Source of the DNA: Rhodococcus sp. UNC23MFCrub1.1
GTDB taxonomy: Bacteria; Actinomycetota; Actinomycetes; Mycobacteriales; Mycobacteriaceae
Reading direction: 5' to 3'
Assembly: GCF_000686025.1 (NCBI RefSeq)
Contig: NZ_JMLQ01000003.1
Location: 124,001-188,000 of the forward strand
DNA: 64,000 bases
Shown here: positions 36,621-46,214 of the stretch, one piece after another
Numbering within the stretch: the first letter of the stretch is position 1
Layout: every line of letters begins with the position of its first letter
Notes under the pieces: generated by a model
Database searches by the model: none
What the model saw: only the letters and a program-made list of their open reading frames with translations
Told to the model about the DNA's origin: nothing
Translations under genes and position numbers: made by a program

Positions 36621-38644
36621 TGACTCGACCGCCCAGGCGGCGCAGTGCCACCCGTAGTGCCGGACCGCCCGCGGAACTTCCTCCGCAGGAACAGCAGCCC
36701 GCTCCTCCCGCACCGAAGGCCGAGGCCGCGCCCGTGCAGGACGCCCCCGCGGCGCAGGCGCCGGCGAAAGCCGCTCCCGTGAAGGAGGCGCCCGTGAAGG
36801 ACGCGCCGACCGGCCGCGACCGCCAGTCGGGCGGCTCGCGATCGTCGAACGGCAACTCGGGCTCGGGTGGGGGCCGCGGTCCTCGGTCGCGTCCCGCGCG
36901 CACCCCGCAGAACTCCGCTGCCATCCAGCGACCCGATGCGCGCACGGTCGTGGACAAGACGCAGCGACTCGGAGCGCCGCCCAAGGCACCGAAGAACGGT
37001 CTCCGCGTCGTCGCCCTCGGCGGCATCGGCGAGATCGGCCGCAACATGACGGTCTTCGAGCACAAGGGCAAGCTGCTCATCGTCGACTGCGGTGTGCTCT
37101 TCCCCGAGGACGCACAGCCCGGTGTCGACCTGATCCTCCCGGACTTCCGTCACATCGAGAACCGGATGGACGACGTGGTCGCCCTGGTGCTCACCCACGG
37201 TCACGAGGACCACATCGGTGCCGTGCCGTTCCTGCTGCGCCTGCGCCCGGACATCCCGGTCATCGGCTCCAAGTTCACGTTGGCGCTGCTGGCGGCGAAG
37301 TGCCGTGAGCACCGCCAGAAGCCGAAGCTCGTCGAGGTGCGCGAGGGCGAGAGCACGAACCATGGACCGTTCGAGCTCGAGTACTTCGCGGTCAACCACT
37401 CGATCCCCGACGCGCTCGCCGTCGCCATCCGTACCGATGCCGGTGTCGCGCTGCACACCGGCGACATCAAGCTCGACCAGCTGCCGCTCGACGGCCGCCT
37501 GACCGATCTCGGCGGGTTCTCGCGACTCGGCGACGAGGGTGTCGACCTCTTCCTGGTGGACTCCACCAACGCCGAGGTGCCCGGATTCGTCACGCCCGAG
37601 CGTGAGATCGGCGGTGTCCTGGACACGGTCATCGGCAAGGCCAGGAACCGCGTGATCGTCGCGTCGTTCGCGAGCCACGTGCACCGCATCCAGCAGGTCA
37701 TCGACGTCGCACACCGCTACAACCGCAAGGTCGCCTTCGTCGGGCGGTCGATGGTGCGCAACATGGCCATCGCCCAGGAGCTCGGGTACCTGACAGTGCC
37801 CTCGGGTGTCGAGGTCGACATGGACACCGCGACGAAGCTCGCGGACGACAAGCTGGTCCTGGTCTCCACCGGCTCGCAGGGCGAGCCGCTCTCCGCGCTG
37901 TCCCGGATGGCGCGGGGTGAGCATCGTCAGATCAACATCCGTGCCGACGACCTGGTCGTCCTCGCGTCGTCGCTGATCCCCGGCAACGAGAACTCCGTGT
38001 TCGCCGTCGTCAACGGGCTCGCGAAGCGTGGCGCCAAGGTGGTCACGCAGCAGAGCGCCAAGGTGCACGTCTCCGGCCACGCGTCGGCCGGCGAGCTGCT
38101 GTACCTCTACAACGCGGTCCGTCCCACCAACGCGATGCCCGTGCACGGCGAGTGGCGGCACCTGCGCGCCAATGCCGCTCTCGCGGTGTCGACGGGTGTG
38201 CCGGAGGAGCGCGTGGTGCTGGCCGAGGACGGCGTCGTCGTGGACATGGTCGACGGCCTCGCCGAGATCGTCGGCCAGGTGCCGGTGGGCCACGTGTACG
38301 TCGACGGCCTGTCCGTCGGCGACGTGGGCGACTCGACGTTGTCCGACCGCCTCGTCCTCGGTGAGGGCGGCTTCATCGCCATCACCATGGCCGTGGACAC
38401 CACCACCGGCAAGTCCGTCGGCACTCCCGAGGTCTCGGGTCGCGGCTTCTCCGACGATCCCGCGGCACTGAAGGAAGCGGCGCAGCTGGTCGAGGCGGAG
38501 TTGGTGCGTCTCGCCGGCGAGGGTGTGCGGGACACGCACCGCATCGCGCAGTCGGTCCGCCGCATCGTCGGTCGCTGGGTGGCGGACAAGTACCGCCGCA
38601 AGCCGATGATCGTGCCGACCGTGCTCGAGGTCACGCCGAGCTGA
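36620..38644 (+). CDS. rnj: Ribonuclease J
   Basis: A 674-residue metallo-beta-lactamase/beta-CASP nuclease with 5'-exo and endonuclease activity on mRNA and rRNA precursors. The catalytic HxHxDH is in LTHGHEDHIGAVPF, with VNHSIPDALAVAI and LHTGDIKLDQLPLDGR following. SASAGELL-type residues appear as SGHASAGELLYLYNAV, and the C-terminal domain ends PMIVPTVLEV. The first about 115 residues are Pro/Ala/Gly/Arg-rich low-complexity sequence; the mycobacterial enzyme is about 558 residues, so this tail is a lineage extension, perhaps for RNA or degradosome contacts. ATG overlaps the dapA stop. Confidence 0.95.
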
Positions 38645-38657
38645 CACGGTCGCACTC

Positions 38658-38696
38658 GACAGGCCGGCCCCGGGGACACCCCGGCGCCGGCCTGTC
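38658..38696. terminator. Bidirectional terminator-like hairpin between rnj and the TSUP gene
   Basis: A very stable stem: 11-bp arms GACAGGCCGGC/GCCGGCCTGTC enclose a second 6-bp stem CCGGGG/CCCCGG with an ACA loop. There is no U-tract, but it lies between convergent stops 14 nt after rnj, the right place for termination of both. Confidence 0.7.
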
Positions 38697-38722
38697 GTGT
38701 CTCTCGCCCCGTCGTCGGCCGG

Positions 38723-39496
38723 CTAGGCGAGCAGGTTGTACAGACCGACGAGGCCCAGCAGGACGATGCAGGCACGCAGCACCCGCGGTGACAGACGCCG
38801 GCCGTACCGTGCTCCCACCGCGCCGCCCATCAGGGAGCTGACGGCGATGAGACCGGCTGCCGCCCAACTGATCCGGTCGAAGGCGAAGATGATGAACGAT
38901 GCCGCCGCCACGACGTTGACCACGAGCGACAGCAGATTCTTGGCCGCGTTCATGCGCTGGATGTTCTCCGGCAGCAACGCTCCCATGACGCCCATCAGCA
39001 GAATGCCCTGGGCCGCGGTGAAGTAGCCGCCGTAGACACCCACGGCGAACGTCCCGATCACCAGCAGCACGAAGCGTCCGCGGCCGATCCCGGCGGCGGT
39101 GTCCGGCTCGGAGCGCTTCTGTGCCCAGGCCTGGATGCGGGGGCCGGTGACCACCAGGACCAGCGCCAGGATCAGCAGCACCGGAACCACGGCGGTGAAG
39201 GTCTTCTCGGGCAGGTGCTGCAGGAGCCAGGCACCGAGCACGCCGCCGAGCAGCGATCCGGGGAGCTGCCATCGCAACCGCGACCACTGGCCGCGTAGTT
39301 CGCGTCGGTAGCCCCATGCGCCGGAGGCGCTGCCTGCCACCAGTCCGATCGCATTGCTCATGGTCGCCGTGACGGGTGGGTAACCGAAGGCGATGAGAGT
39401 GGGGAACGTGATGAGCGTTCCTGACCCGACGACGGCGTTGATGCCACCGGCGGCGAACCCCGCGAGCAGCACGAGGACTATTTCGGAGACGGGCAC
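38723..39496 (-). CDS. TauE/SafE (TSUP) family membrane permease
   Basis: A 257-residue integral membrane protein with about eight spans. The signature start is LLAGFAAGGINAVVGSGTLITFPTLIAFG, followed by NAIGLVAGSASGAWGYRRELRGQ. The second half repeats the pattern with GTFAVGVYGGYFTAAQGILLMGVMG and NAAKNLLSLVVNVVAA. Family members move sulfite, sulfonates or other organic anions. No substrate-linked genes are nearby. GTG start with a TACGGT box 7 nt upstream. Confidence 0.88.
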   Translation of the reverse strand: MPVSEIVLVLLAGFAAGGINAVVGSGTLITFPTLIAFGYPPVTATMSNAIGLVAGSASGAWGYRRELRGQWSRLRWQLPGSLLGGVLGAWLLQHLPEKTFTAVVPVLLILALVLVVTGPRIQAWAQKRSEPDTAAGIGRGRFVLLVIGTFAVGVYGGYFTAAQGILLMGVMGALLPENIQRMNAAKNLLSLVVNVVAAASFIIFAFDRISWAAAGLIAVSSLMGGAVGARYGRRLSPRVLRACIVLLGLVGLYNLLA

Positions 39497-39503
39497 ACCG
39501 GCG

Positions 39504-39509
39504 ACCGTA
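39504..39509 (-). promoter_or_regulatory. -10 box of the TSUP permease gene (leaderless)
   Basis: TACGGT on the minus strand ends 7 nt before the GTG at 39496. It is 10 bp from the divergent TAGATT box of the neighbouring gene, so the two promoters are nearly back to back. Confidence 0.45.
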
Positions 39510-39518
39510 CGACACGGC

Positions 39519-39524
39519 TAGATT
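39519..39524 (+). promoter_or_regulatory. -10 box of the TIGR03085 gene (leaderless)
   Basis: TAGATT lies 8 nt before ATG 39533. Confidence 0.45.
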
Positions 39525-39532
39525 CGTGTGTC

Positions 39533-40162
39533 ATGAGCCTTGCGCACGACGAACGTCTGGAACTGGCCGACACGATGGCGAAGGTCGGTCCGGACGCTCT
39601 CACCCTGTGCGGTGACTGGACCGTCCGGGATCTCGCGGCGCATCTGGTGATCCGCGAACGCCGCCTGGATGCGGCTCCGGGCATCTTCCTGCCGCCGCTG
39701 GCGGGGTACACGCGCCGCGTGCAGGACTCGGTCGCCGCGGGGGAGTGGGTGGGCCTCGTCGACGACGTGCGCACGGGACCTCCGGTGTGGTCGCCGTACA
39801 AGCTCCTCGACGCGCAGATCAACCTCGGGGAGATGTTCGTCCACCACGAGGACGTCCGGCGGGCCGACGGATCCGCACCGACTCCGCGAGAACTGAGCGC
39901 CGAGATGCAGACCGCCCTGTGGGGTCTGCTGGGTCTGCTCGGCCGTGTCGCCTACAGGGGAGCCCCCGTGGCCGTGGACGTGGAGACCCCGGACGGTCGT
40001 CGGCGCACGTTCGGGAAGAAGTCGGCCTCGCGCCGGGTGGCGCTGCGCGGGGAGCCGTCGGAGTTGGTGCTGCACGCGTTCGGCCGCGATGCGGTGGTGC
40101 TGGAGTTCGACGGCGACCAGGCGGACGTCGCCGCGGTGAAGGGCCTCGACCGCGGCGTGTAA
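39533..40162 (+). CDS. TIGR03085 family protein (DinB/mycothiol-dependent isomerase-like fold)
   Basis: A 209-residue actinobacterial protein. The N-terminal LCGDWTVRDLAAHLVIRERRLDAAPGIF matches the metal-binding mycothiol-dependent maleylpyruvate isomerase-like (DinB) helical domain, with a His ligand in AAHLVIRE and a second likely in MFVHHEDVRRA. The C-terminal half resembles the alpha/beta SCP-like tail of this family. Enzymatic function is unknown; thiol transfer is a family-level guess. It is followed after 66 nt by ftsK, which has its own promoter. Confidence 0.82.
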   Translation: MSLAHDERLELADTMAKVGPDALTLCGDWTVRDLAAHLVIRERRLDAAPGIFLPPLAGYTRRVQDSVAAGEWVGLVDDVRTGPPVWSPYKLLDAQINLGEMFVHHEDVRRADGSAPTPRELSAEMQTALWGLLGLLGRVAYRGAPVAVDVETPDGRRRTFGKKSASRRVALRGEPSELVLHAFGRDAVVLEFDGDQADVAAVKGLDRGV

Positions 40163-40215
40163 GAGCGGGCGAGCTGTTACTGGTGTTGCGGATGGTCCGG
40201 ATGGGGTCGACCGAC

Positions 40216-40221
40216 TAGCCT
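40216..40221 (+). promoter_or_regulatory. -10 box of ftsK (leaderless)
   Basis: TAGCCT lies 7 nt before ATG 40229. Confidence 0.5.
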
Positions 40222-40228
40222 GACGGGT

Positions 40229-42940
40229 ATGGCAGGCAAGACGAGTACGCGCGCGTCCCGATCCGGCGCGGCCGGATCGAGCAAGGCAGGCACCGGCACG
40301 AGTGGTGCCTCCACCGGACGCGGGCGGACGGTCACGACGCCGCGCAAGCCCACCGCCCCGCGGTCGTCCACCGGGCGCACCCCGGCGACTCGCTCGTCCG
40401 GTACCGCACGGTCGTCGTCCGGAGCCCGACCTCGCAGCGCCCCCAAGCGCACGATCTCGCCCGGTCGCGCGGCCCTGAACTCCGTGGGTCGCGGCATCGG
40501 CAAGGGGTGGGGCCTCGCCGCGCGCGGACTCGGTGCCACCACTCGCACCGTCGGCAAGGCCGCCGACATCGAACACGGCCACCGCCGCGACGGCATCGCC
40601 CTCGGGTGCCTCGCGGTCAGCGTGGTCGTCGCCGCCGGTCTCTGGTTCTCGGCCGGTGGCCCGGTCGGGGAGTGGATCGAGATCGGGCTGCGCGCCGTCG
40701 TCGGCAGCGCGGCCATCCTGCTGCCGCTGCTCGGCATCGGCGTCGCCGTAGCCCTGATGCGGACCGAACCCGCTCCCGACGACCGCCCCCGGCTCGTCCT
40801 CGGGTCTCTGCTCGTCGGCCTGCCGATGCTCGGACTCTGGCATCTGGGTTCCGGATCACCGGACGACCTGGCCGGGCGTGCGTCCGGCGGCGGCTTCGTC
40901 GGCTTCGTCGTCGGCGGTCCGCTCAGCAGCGGGGTCACCGTCTGGCTCGCCGTGCCGCTGCTCCTGCTCGCGGTCCTGTTCGGCGTCCTTCTCCTCACCG
41001 GGACGACCGTGCGCGACATCCCCGCGCGTCTGCGGACCCTGTTCGGTACGGCGAACCGCGGCGACGAGTACAGCGACTACGAGGACTGGGAGGAGGAGTC
41101 GCACCTCGGTGACTTCGCACCGGACGGGTACGACTCCGCGGGCTACGGCTCCTCGTACGACGAGTACGACCCGGCTCTGTTCGACGCCGACGGCTACCCG
41201 GTCGACGAGAAGCCGGCGAGGTCGCGCCGCCGCCGATCGTCCGCGCCGGCCGACGCGTACCCGGTGGAGGAGTCGGCACCGGTGGACGACGCTCCCACCG
41301 AGTACGTGCCGGTGCCGCCGCCCGTCCGCACGCGTGCGAAGGAACCGGTGGTCGAGCCGACGCCGAAGCCCGCTCCGGTCGTCGCGGCGACTCCGCCGAA
41401 GCCGAAGGAGGACGACAAACTCGTCGTGGACCGCGTCGTCGACGGCGACTACGTCCTGCCCTCGCTGTCCCTGCTGATCGACGGCGACCCGCCGAAGACG
41501 CGCAGCCAGGCGAACGACGCGATGATCGAGGCGATCTCCGAGGTCCTCGAGCAGTTCAAGATCGACGCCGCCGTCACCGGCTTCACCCGCGGACCGACGG
41601 TCACGCGCTACGAGGTCGAGCTCGGACCGGGCGTCAAGGTCGAGAAGATCACGGCGCTCGCCCGCAACATCGCGTATGCGGTGGCCACCGACAACGTGCG
41701 TCTGCTGGCCCCCATCCCCGGCAAGTCGGCGGTAGGCATCGAGGTGCCCAACTCCGACCGCGAGATGGTCCGCCTGGCCGACGTGCTGACGGCGCCCTCG
41801 ACCCGCAAGGATCACCATCCTCTGGTCATCGGCCTCGGCAAGGACATCGAGGGCGACTTCGTCAGCGCCAACCTCGCGAAGATGCCGCACCTCCTGGTGG
41901 CGGGCTCCACCGGCTCGGGCAAGTCGAGCTTCGTCAACTCCATGCTGGTGTCGTTGCTCGCGCGGGCGACGCCGGAGGAGGTCCGGATGATCCTCATCGA
42001 CCCCAAGATGGTCGAGCTGACCCCGTACGAGGGGATCCCGCACCTCATCACGCCGATCATCACGCAGCCGAAGAAGGCTGCCGCGGCCCTCGCCTGGCTG
42101 GTCGAGGAGATGGAGCAGCGCTACCAGGACATGCAGGCAAACAGGGTGCGCCACGTCGACGACTTCAACAAGAAGGTGAAGTCGGGCGAGATCACCGCAC
42201 CGCTCGGCAGCGAGCGCGTCTACAAGCCCTACCCGTACATCCTCGCGATCGTCGACGAGCTCGCGGACCTGATGATGACCGCGCCGCGGGACGTGGAGGA
42301 GGCGATCGTCCGCATCACGCAGAAGGCGCGCGCGGCCGGCATCCACCTCGTGCTCGCGACCCAGCGCCCGTCCGTCGACGTCGTCACGGGCCTGATCAAG
42401 ACCAACGTCCCGTCCAGGCTCGCGTTCGCCACGTCGTCGCTGACCGACTCCCGCGTCATCCTGGATCAGCAGGGTGCGGAGAAGCTCATCGGTATGGGCG
42501 ACGCCCTGTTCCTGCCGATGGGCGCGGGCAAGCCCACCCGTCTGCAGGGCGCCTTCATCACCGACGAGGAGATCACCGCGGTCGTCGACTTCGCCAAGAA
42601 CCAGGCGGAGCCGGAGTACCAGGAGGGCGTCACCGCGCAGAAGGCCGCGGAGAAGAAGGACGTCGACGCCGACATCGGCGACGATCTCGACGTGCTGCTC
42701 CAAGCCGTCGAACTCGTCGTGACGAGTCAGTTCGGCTCGACGTCCATGCTGCAGCGCAAGTTGCGCGTCGGCTTCGCCAAGGCCGGCAGGCTCATGGACC
42801 TGATGGAGACGCGCGGCGTGGTCGGCCCGAGCGAGGGATCGAAGGCCCGCGACGTCCTGGTCAAGCCCGACGAGTTGGACGGGCTGCTGTGGTCGATCAA
42901 GGGCGGGGATCCGGGAGAGTCGGACAATCCGGACGAGTGA
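40229..42940 (+). CDS. ftsK: DNA translocase FtsK/SpoIIIE
   Basis: A 903-residue septal DNA pump. The first about 110 residues are a basic Ser/Thr/Gly-rich cytoplasmic tail. Four membrane spans follow (about 125-260), then a long acidic and Pro-rich linker. The RecA-like motor has Walker [11 protein letters not shown] near residue 565, Walker [12 protein letters not shown] and [10 protein letters not shown]. The gamma winged-helix domain (from about 820) contains [29 protein letters not shown], used to recognise KOPS/dif-proximal sequences. It acts in chromosome segregation and dimer resolution at the division site. Confidence 0.96.
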   Translation: MAGKTSTRASRSGAAGSSKAGTGTSGASTGRGRTVTTPRKPTAPRSSTGRTPATRSSGTARSSSGARPRSAPKRTISPGRAALNSVGRGIGKGWGLAARGLGATTRTVGKAADIEHGHRRDGIALGCLAVSVVVAAGLWFSAGGPVGEWIEIGLRAVVGSAAILLPLLGIGVAVALMRTEPAPDDRPRLVLGSLLVGLPMLGLWHLGSGSPDDLAGRASGGGFVGFVVGGPLSSGVTVWLAVPLLLLAVLFGVLLLTGTTVRDIPARLRTLFGTANRGDEYSDYEDWEEESHLGDFAPDGYDSAGYGSSYDEYDPALFDADGYPVDEKPARSRRRRSSAPADAYPVEESAPVDDAPTEYVPVPPPVRTRAKEPVVEPTPKPAPVVAATPPKPKEDDKLVVDRVVDGDYVLPSLSLLIDGDPPKTRSQANDAMIEAISEVLEQFKIDAAVTGFTRGPTVTRYEVELGPGVKVEKITALARNIAYAVATDNVRLLAPIPGKSAVGIEVPNSDREMVRLADVLTAPSTRKDHHPLVIGLGKDIEGDFVSANLAKMPHLLVAGSTGSGKSSFVNSMLVSLLARATPEEVRMILIDPKMVELTPYEGIPHLITPIITQPKKAAAALAWLVEEMEQRYQDMQANRVRHVDDFNKKVKSGEITAPLGSERVYKPYPYILAIVDELADLMMTAPRDVEEAIVRITQKARAAGIHLVLATQRPSVDVVTGLIKTNVPSRLAFATSSLTDSRVILDQQGAEKLIGMGDALFLPMGAGKPTRLQGAFITDEEITAVVDFAKNQAEPEYQEGVTAQKAAEKKDVDADIGDDLDVLLQAVELVVTSQFGSTSMLQRKLRVGFAKAGRLMDLMETRGVVGPSEGSKARDVLVKPDELDGLLWSIKGGDPGESDNPDE

Positions 42941-43040
42941 CGGTGGCCCCGTTGTGAATTGACTCTCACGCTAGCTGAGTTTTACCTGTGCATTACCCTT
43001 TGCGTGCCTCCATACGGCCGGGGCTGTGGCATGGTTGTTC

Positions 43041-43170
43041 TCAGGAGGGGAGTATCCCCAGCTTGCGAAGGACCCGTCAGCACGATCGAGCCCTGCCTCG
43101 ATCCGGGTCATCGGCAGACACAGTGGTCACACGAGACATCATCACTGGTTCTGTGGGAGAGACCTCCGGA
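43041..43170 (+). promoter_or_regulatory. yybP-ykoY-like manganese riboswitch upstream of terC
   Basis: The 264-nt terC leader holds the yybP-ykoY hallmarks. A GGGGAGTA motif lies at 43047-43054. A closing stem pairs GGAGG (43044-43048) with CCTCC (43163-43167), with GAGACC next to the 3' strand. An internal arm pairs GACCCG (43071-43076) with CGGGTC (43104-43109) and contains a perfect 7-bp hairpin GATCGAG/CTCGATC. This class binds Mn2+ and commonly controls TerC-family and Mn exporter genes. Positions 42941-43040 hold an AT-richer patch with possible promoter boxes only. Confidence 0.75.
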
Positions 43171-43204
43171 GCCCACCCATGGACTACCGGAGGTAGTTGC
43201 TCAC

Positions 43205-44293
43205 ATGAATGTCTCGTCCACAGTCTGGATCGTCACCATCGTGGTGATCCTGGGACTCTTCGTCTTCGACTTCTTCGCTCACGTGAAGACCCCCCACGAG
43301 CCGACCTTCAAGGAATCGGCGACGTGGTCCGTCGTCTACATCACGATCGCCATCATCTTCGGCGGAATCGTGTTCTGGCAGTACGGCGCGACCTACGGCG
43401 GTGAGTACTTCGCCGGGTACGTCACCGAGAAGGCGCTCAGCGTCGACAACCTGTTCGTCTTCCTCATCATCATGACGACGTTCGCCGTACCGCGTCAGTA
43501 CCAGCAGAAGGTGCTGCTCATCGGCATCGTGATGGCGCTCGTGATGCGCGGTGGCTTCATCGCCCTCGGTGCCGCGGCCATCAACAACTTCAGCTGGGTC
43601 TTCTACCTCTTCGGTGCGTTCCTCATCTACACGGCCTACAAGCTCATCAAGGAGGCCGGGGAAGAGGAGGAGAACGAGGTCCAGCAGGACACCAAGATCA
43701 TGAAGTTCGCCAAGAAGATCCTCCCCACCACGGACGAGTACCACGGTGATCGTCTGACGGTGAAGATCGACGGCAAGCGCGTGGTCACCCCGATGCTGCT
43801 GGCCCTGGTCGTCATCGGTTTCACCGACATCCTGTTCGCGTTGGACTCGATCCCGGCGATCTACGGTCTCACCACCGAGCCGTACATCGTCTTCACGGCC
43901 AACGCGTTCGCCCTCATGGGTCTGCGCCAGTTGTACTTCCTGATCGGCGGACTGCTCGATCGCCTGGTCTACCTGTCCTACGGCCTGTCCCTGGTACTGG
44001 CGTTCATCGGCGTCAAGCTCGTCCTCCACGCGCTCCACGAGAACGAGCTCGGCTTCATCAACGGCGGCGAGAACCTGTCGGTCCCCGAGATCAGCACCGG
44101 AGTGTCGCTCAGTGTCATCATGGGCATCCTGATCGTCACCACCGTGGCCAGCCTGCTCAAGACCCGCGGCGACGCGAAGCCCGCGGTGAAGGACGGCGAG
44201 ACCGGAAGCCCGGTCCTCGGCGACGACACCACGGCCGCCTCGACCGGTACCACGTCGACCGGCGTCACGGACACCGAGCGCGACTCGCGCTGA
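43205..44293 (+). CDS. terC: TerC-family membrane protein, likely manganese exporter
   Basis: A 362-residue integral membrane protein with about eight to nine spans. The acidic metal-site motifs of the family are present: EKALSVDNLFVFLIIM (about residues 75-90) and IGFTDILFALDSIPAIYGLT (about 200-220). A charged cytoplasmic loop (KEAGEEEENEVQQDTK) and a hydrophilic Thr-rich tail lie outside the core. Once called tellurium-resistance protein; members are now linked to Mn2+ efflux or to loading Mn onto secreted enzymes. The manganese riboswitch just upstream supports that role here. Confidence 0.9.
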   Translation: MNVSSTVWIVTIVVILGLFVFDFFAHVKTPHEPTFKESATWSVVYITIAIIFGGIVFWQYGATYGGEYFAGYVTEKALSVDNLFVFLIIMTTFAVPRQYQQKVLLIGIVMALVMRGGFIALGAAAINNFSWVFYLFGAFLIYTAYKLIKEAGEEEENEVQQDTKIMKFAKKILPTTDEYHGDRLTVKIDGKRVVTPMLLALVVIGFTDILFALDSIPAIYGLTTEPYIVFTANAFALMGLRQLYFLIGGLLDRLVYLSYGLSLVLAFIGVKLVLHALHENELGFINGGENLSVPEISTGVSLSVIMGILIVTTVASLLKTRGDAKPAVKDGETGSPVLGDDTTAASTGTTSTGVTDTERDSR

Positions 44294-44303
44294 TCCGTCC
44301 CGC

Positions 44304-44344
44304 ACGAGAACAGCCCGGCACCGAGAGGTGCCGGGCTGTTCGTG
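44304..44344. terminator. Terminator between terC and the YciI gene
   Basis: A perfect 15-bp stem with a GAGA loop spans 44308-44341 (arms GAACAGCCCGGCACC/GGTGCCGGGCTGTTC), extendable by CAC/GTG. It lies between convergent stops, without a U-tract. Confidence 0.75.
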
Positions 44345-44369
44345 TGTCCGGTGGGTGCCGGAGGGCGGG

Positions 44370-44654
44370 TCACTCCGCGAGGACGCCCATCACCGGCTTC
44401 CACTCCTGGATCGCCACGGCGTCGACGAGCTTCTCCACCGCGAACGGGTCCTCGGCGAACAGCGTGCCCACCTGGTCCGCACTCTCACCCTTGACGATGA
44501 TGGTCGCGCCGCTGTCGTCCGCGTACGGTCCCGCCACCACCACGATGTCGCGGGCGAGCAGATCCCGCAGCCAGTCGCGGTGCTCGGCGCGGACGCGGTC
44601 GCGTCCCTCGGCGGTGGCCGACGAGTACGTGTAGTTGACGAGGAAATGGGCCAT
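44370..44654 (-). CDS. YciI-like protein
   Basis: A 94-residue dimeric alpha/beta-barrel protein of the YciI family. The motif AEHRDWLRDLLARDIVVVAGPYADDSGATIIVKG contains the conserved His and Asp of the putative active site, and FAEDPFAVEKLVDAVAIQEWKPVMG is the usual C-terminal part. Biochemical function is not settled for this family. An AGGAGA site precedes the ATG. It follows argA on the same strand, 37 nt downstream, and the same neighbours are found in mycobacteria near ftsK. Confidence 0.85.
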   Translation of the reverse strand: MAHFLVNYTYSSATAEGRDRVRAEHRDWLRDLLARDIVVVAGPYADDSGATIIVKGESADQVGTLFAEDPFAVEKLVDAVAIQEWKPVMGVLAE

Positions 44655-44691
44655 CGATGTTCTCCTGCGGTGTGAGCGGGTGGTGGGTGAT

Positions 44692-45270
44692 CTAGAGCGT
44701 GAGCAGCATGCGGGTGTTGCCGAGAGTGTTCGGCTTGACGTAGCTGAGATCGAGGAACTCGGCGACACCGGTGTCGTACGAGCGACACATCTCCGCGTAG
44801 ACCTCGGCGGTGACCGGGGTCCCGTCGATCTCGGAGAACCCGTGGCGGGCGAAGAACGGCACCTCGAAGGTGAGCACGAAGATGCGGGAGAGCTGCAGTT
44901 CGCGGGCGACGTCGATCAACCGGGACACGATGAGGTGGCCCACGCCGTGGCCCTTGACCGACGGATCGACGGCGACCGTGCGGATCTCGCCGAGATCCGC
45001 CCACAGCACGTGCAGCGCGCCGCAGCCGGCGACGACACCGTCGACCTCGGCGACCCAGAACTCCTGGACCGCCTCGTAGAGGGTCACGAGATTCTTCTCG
45101 AGCAGGATCCGGCCCGCGTAGATGTCGATGAGTCGCTTGATCTCCGGGATGTCGGAGGTGCGGGCACGGCGCAGGCGCACGCGCTCGGTGGTGGACCCGG
45201 ACGCGGTCCGGACGTCTGCGCGATCCTGCGCCGCCCGGGAGTCCGTCTCCGGATCGAGGTCGGAAGTCAT
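44692..45270 (-). CDS. argA: Amino-acid N-acetyltransferase (N-acetylglutamate synthase)
   Basis: A 192-residue GNAT enzyme giving N-acetylglutamate, the first step of arginine synthesis. After a 35-residue hydrophilic lead, VRLRRARTSDIPEIKRLID starts the domain. The acetyl-CoA region is GEIRTVAVDPSVKGHGVGHLIVSRL. The end EFLDLSYVKPNTLGNTRMLL closely matches mycobacterial ArgA (Rv2747), a short GNAT-only form without the kinase-like domain. ATG 45270 is chosen because TACTGT lies 7 nt upstream; ATG 45288 is the alternative. Confidence 0.92.
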   Translation of the reverse strand: MTSDLDPETDSRAAQDRADVRTASGSTTERVRLRRARTSDIPEIKRLIDIYAGRILLEKNLVTLYEAVQEFWVAEVDGVVAGCGALHVLWADLGEIRTVAVDPSVKGHGVGHLIVSRLIDVARELQLSRIFVLTFEVPFFARHGFSEIDGTPVTAEVYAEMCRSYDTGVAEFLDLSYVKPNTLGNTRMLLTL

Positions 45271-45277
45271 GGGGTGA

Positions 45278-45283
45278 ACAGTA
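45278..45283 (-). promoter_or_regulatory. -10 box of argA (leaderless)
   Basis: TACTGT on the minus strand ends 7 nt before ATG 45270. Confidence 0.4.
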
Positions 45284-45362
45284 GTCATCGGGCGTACCGA
45301 TATTGTGACCGTGTGTCCCGCGCCGGTAACTCACGTCACGTCCCGAGAGCGGGCTCGGCGAC

Positions 45363-46013
45363 GTGAGCGCTCAGTACGACGTCGGTCGTGGCCCCGGTGA
45401 CGCGTCCGCGCCGACGCCGGACGCCGTCGTCGGCTCGGGCCCGCTCACTCCGGCTCCACTGCTCAACATCGCCAACGTCCTGACCGTCCTGCGGATCGCG
45501 CTGGTCCCGGTGTTCCTGTGGGCTCTGTTCGCGGACGGTGGCCAGGAGACCGGGTGGCGGCTCGCGGCCTTCGGGATCTTCGTCGTCGCGGCGATCACCG
45601 ATCGCATCGACGGCCAACTGGCGCGCAAGCACGGGCTCGTGACGGAGTTCGGCAAGATGGCGGACCCCATCGCCGACAAGGCACTGATCGGGGCGGCCCT
45701 GGTCGGACTGTCCATGCTGGGGGACCTGCCCTGGTGGATCACCCTCGTCATCGGTGCCCGCGAGATCGGCATCACGCTCCTGCGGTTCGCCGTCCTGCGG
45801 CACGGTGTCATCCCCGCGGGACGCGGCGGCAAGCTCAAGACCCTCGTCCAGAGCGTGGCCATCGGGGTCTACGTTCTGCCGCTTCCCGACGCTGTGATCC
45901 CGGCAGCGATGGTGCTGATGATCGTGGCCGTGGCGCTGACCGTGATCACAGGCCTCGACTACGTGGTGCAGGCAGTGCGGCCGCGGGTCCGGACACCACA
46001 CGACGGGCGATGA
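45363..46013 (+). CDS. pgsA: CDP-diacylglycerol-glycerol-3-phosphate 3-phosphatidyltransferase
   Basis: A 216-residue membrane enzyme of phosphatidylglycerol synthesis. The CDP-alcohol phosphatidyltransferase motif DG-x2-AR-x8-G-x3-D-x3-D is complete in TDRIDGQLARKHGLVTEFGKMADPIADK. About five membrane spans follow the first hydrophobic stretch NIANVLTVLRIALVPVFLW. Several paralogues exist in Mycobacteriales; this one lies between argA and clgR as mycobacterial pgsA3 does. The first about 30 residues are a hydrophilic extension, so GTG 45363 is likely but not certain. Confidence 0.9.
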   Translation: MSAQYDVGRGPGDASAPTPDAVVGSGPLTPAPLLNIANVLTVLRIALVPVFLWALFADGGQETGWRLAAFGIFVVAAITDRIDGQLARKHGLVTEFGKMADPIADKALIGAALVGLSMLGDLPWWITLVIGAREIGITLLRFAVLRHGVIPAGRGGKLKTLVQSVAIGVYVLPLPDAVIPAAMVLMIVAVALTVITGLDYVVQAVRPRVRTPHDGR

Positions 46014-46097
46014 GCCGTCCGGTGCTCCGCCGCGTGCGGATCGCGGGCGGGGGTTAGGGTTCTCTCACCCGTTCCGACGGGTGTCCACACGCGTCGC

Positions 46098-46125
46098 GGG
46101 AACCGATCGGACCGTTCCGGCGTTG
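46098..46125 (+). promoter_or_regulatory. ECF (SigE-type) promoter for clgR-pspA
   Basis: GGGAAC (46098-46103) and CGTTG (46121-46125) are separated by 17 nt, the pattern of SigE-type extracytoplasmic-function promoters. In M. tuberculosis the clgR-psp operon is SigE-driven. A GGAAC/GTTCC inverted repeat overlaps the -35. The leader to clgR is about 80 nt, ending in a strong AAGGAGGGG site. Confidence 0.6.
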
Positions 46126-46214
46126 TAGGTGGACGAGGGTCGAGCGACGGTGCACCGACAGGCGTTCCCGCGGTCGACCACGACGTAGTTCGAACACGAT
46201 GAAGGAGGGGCCAC

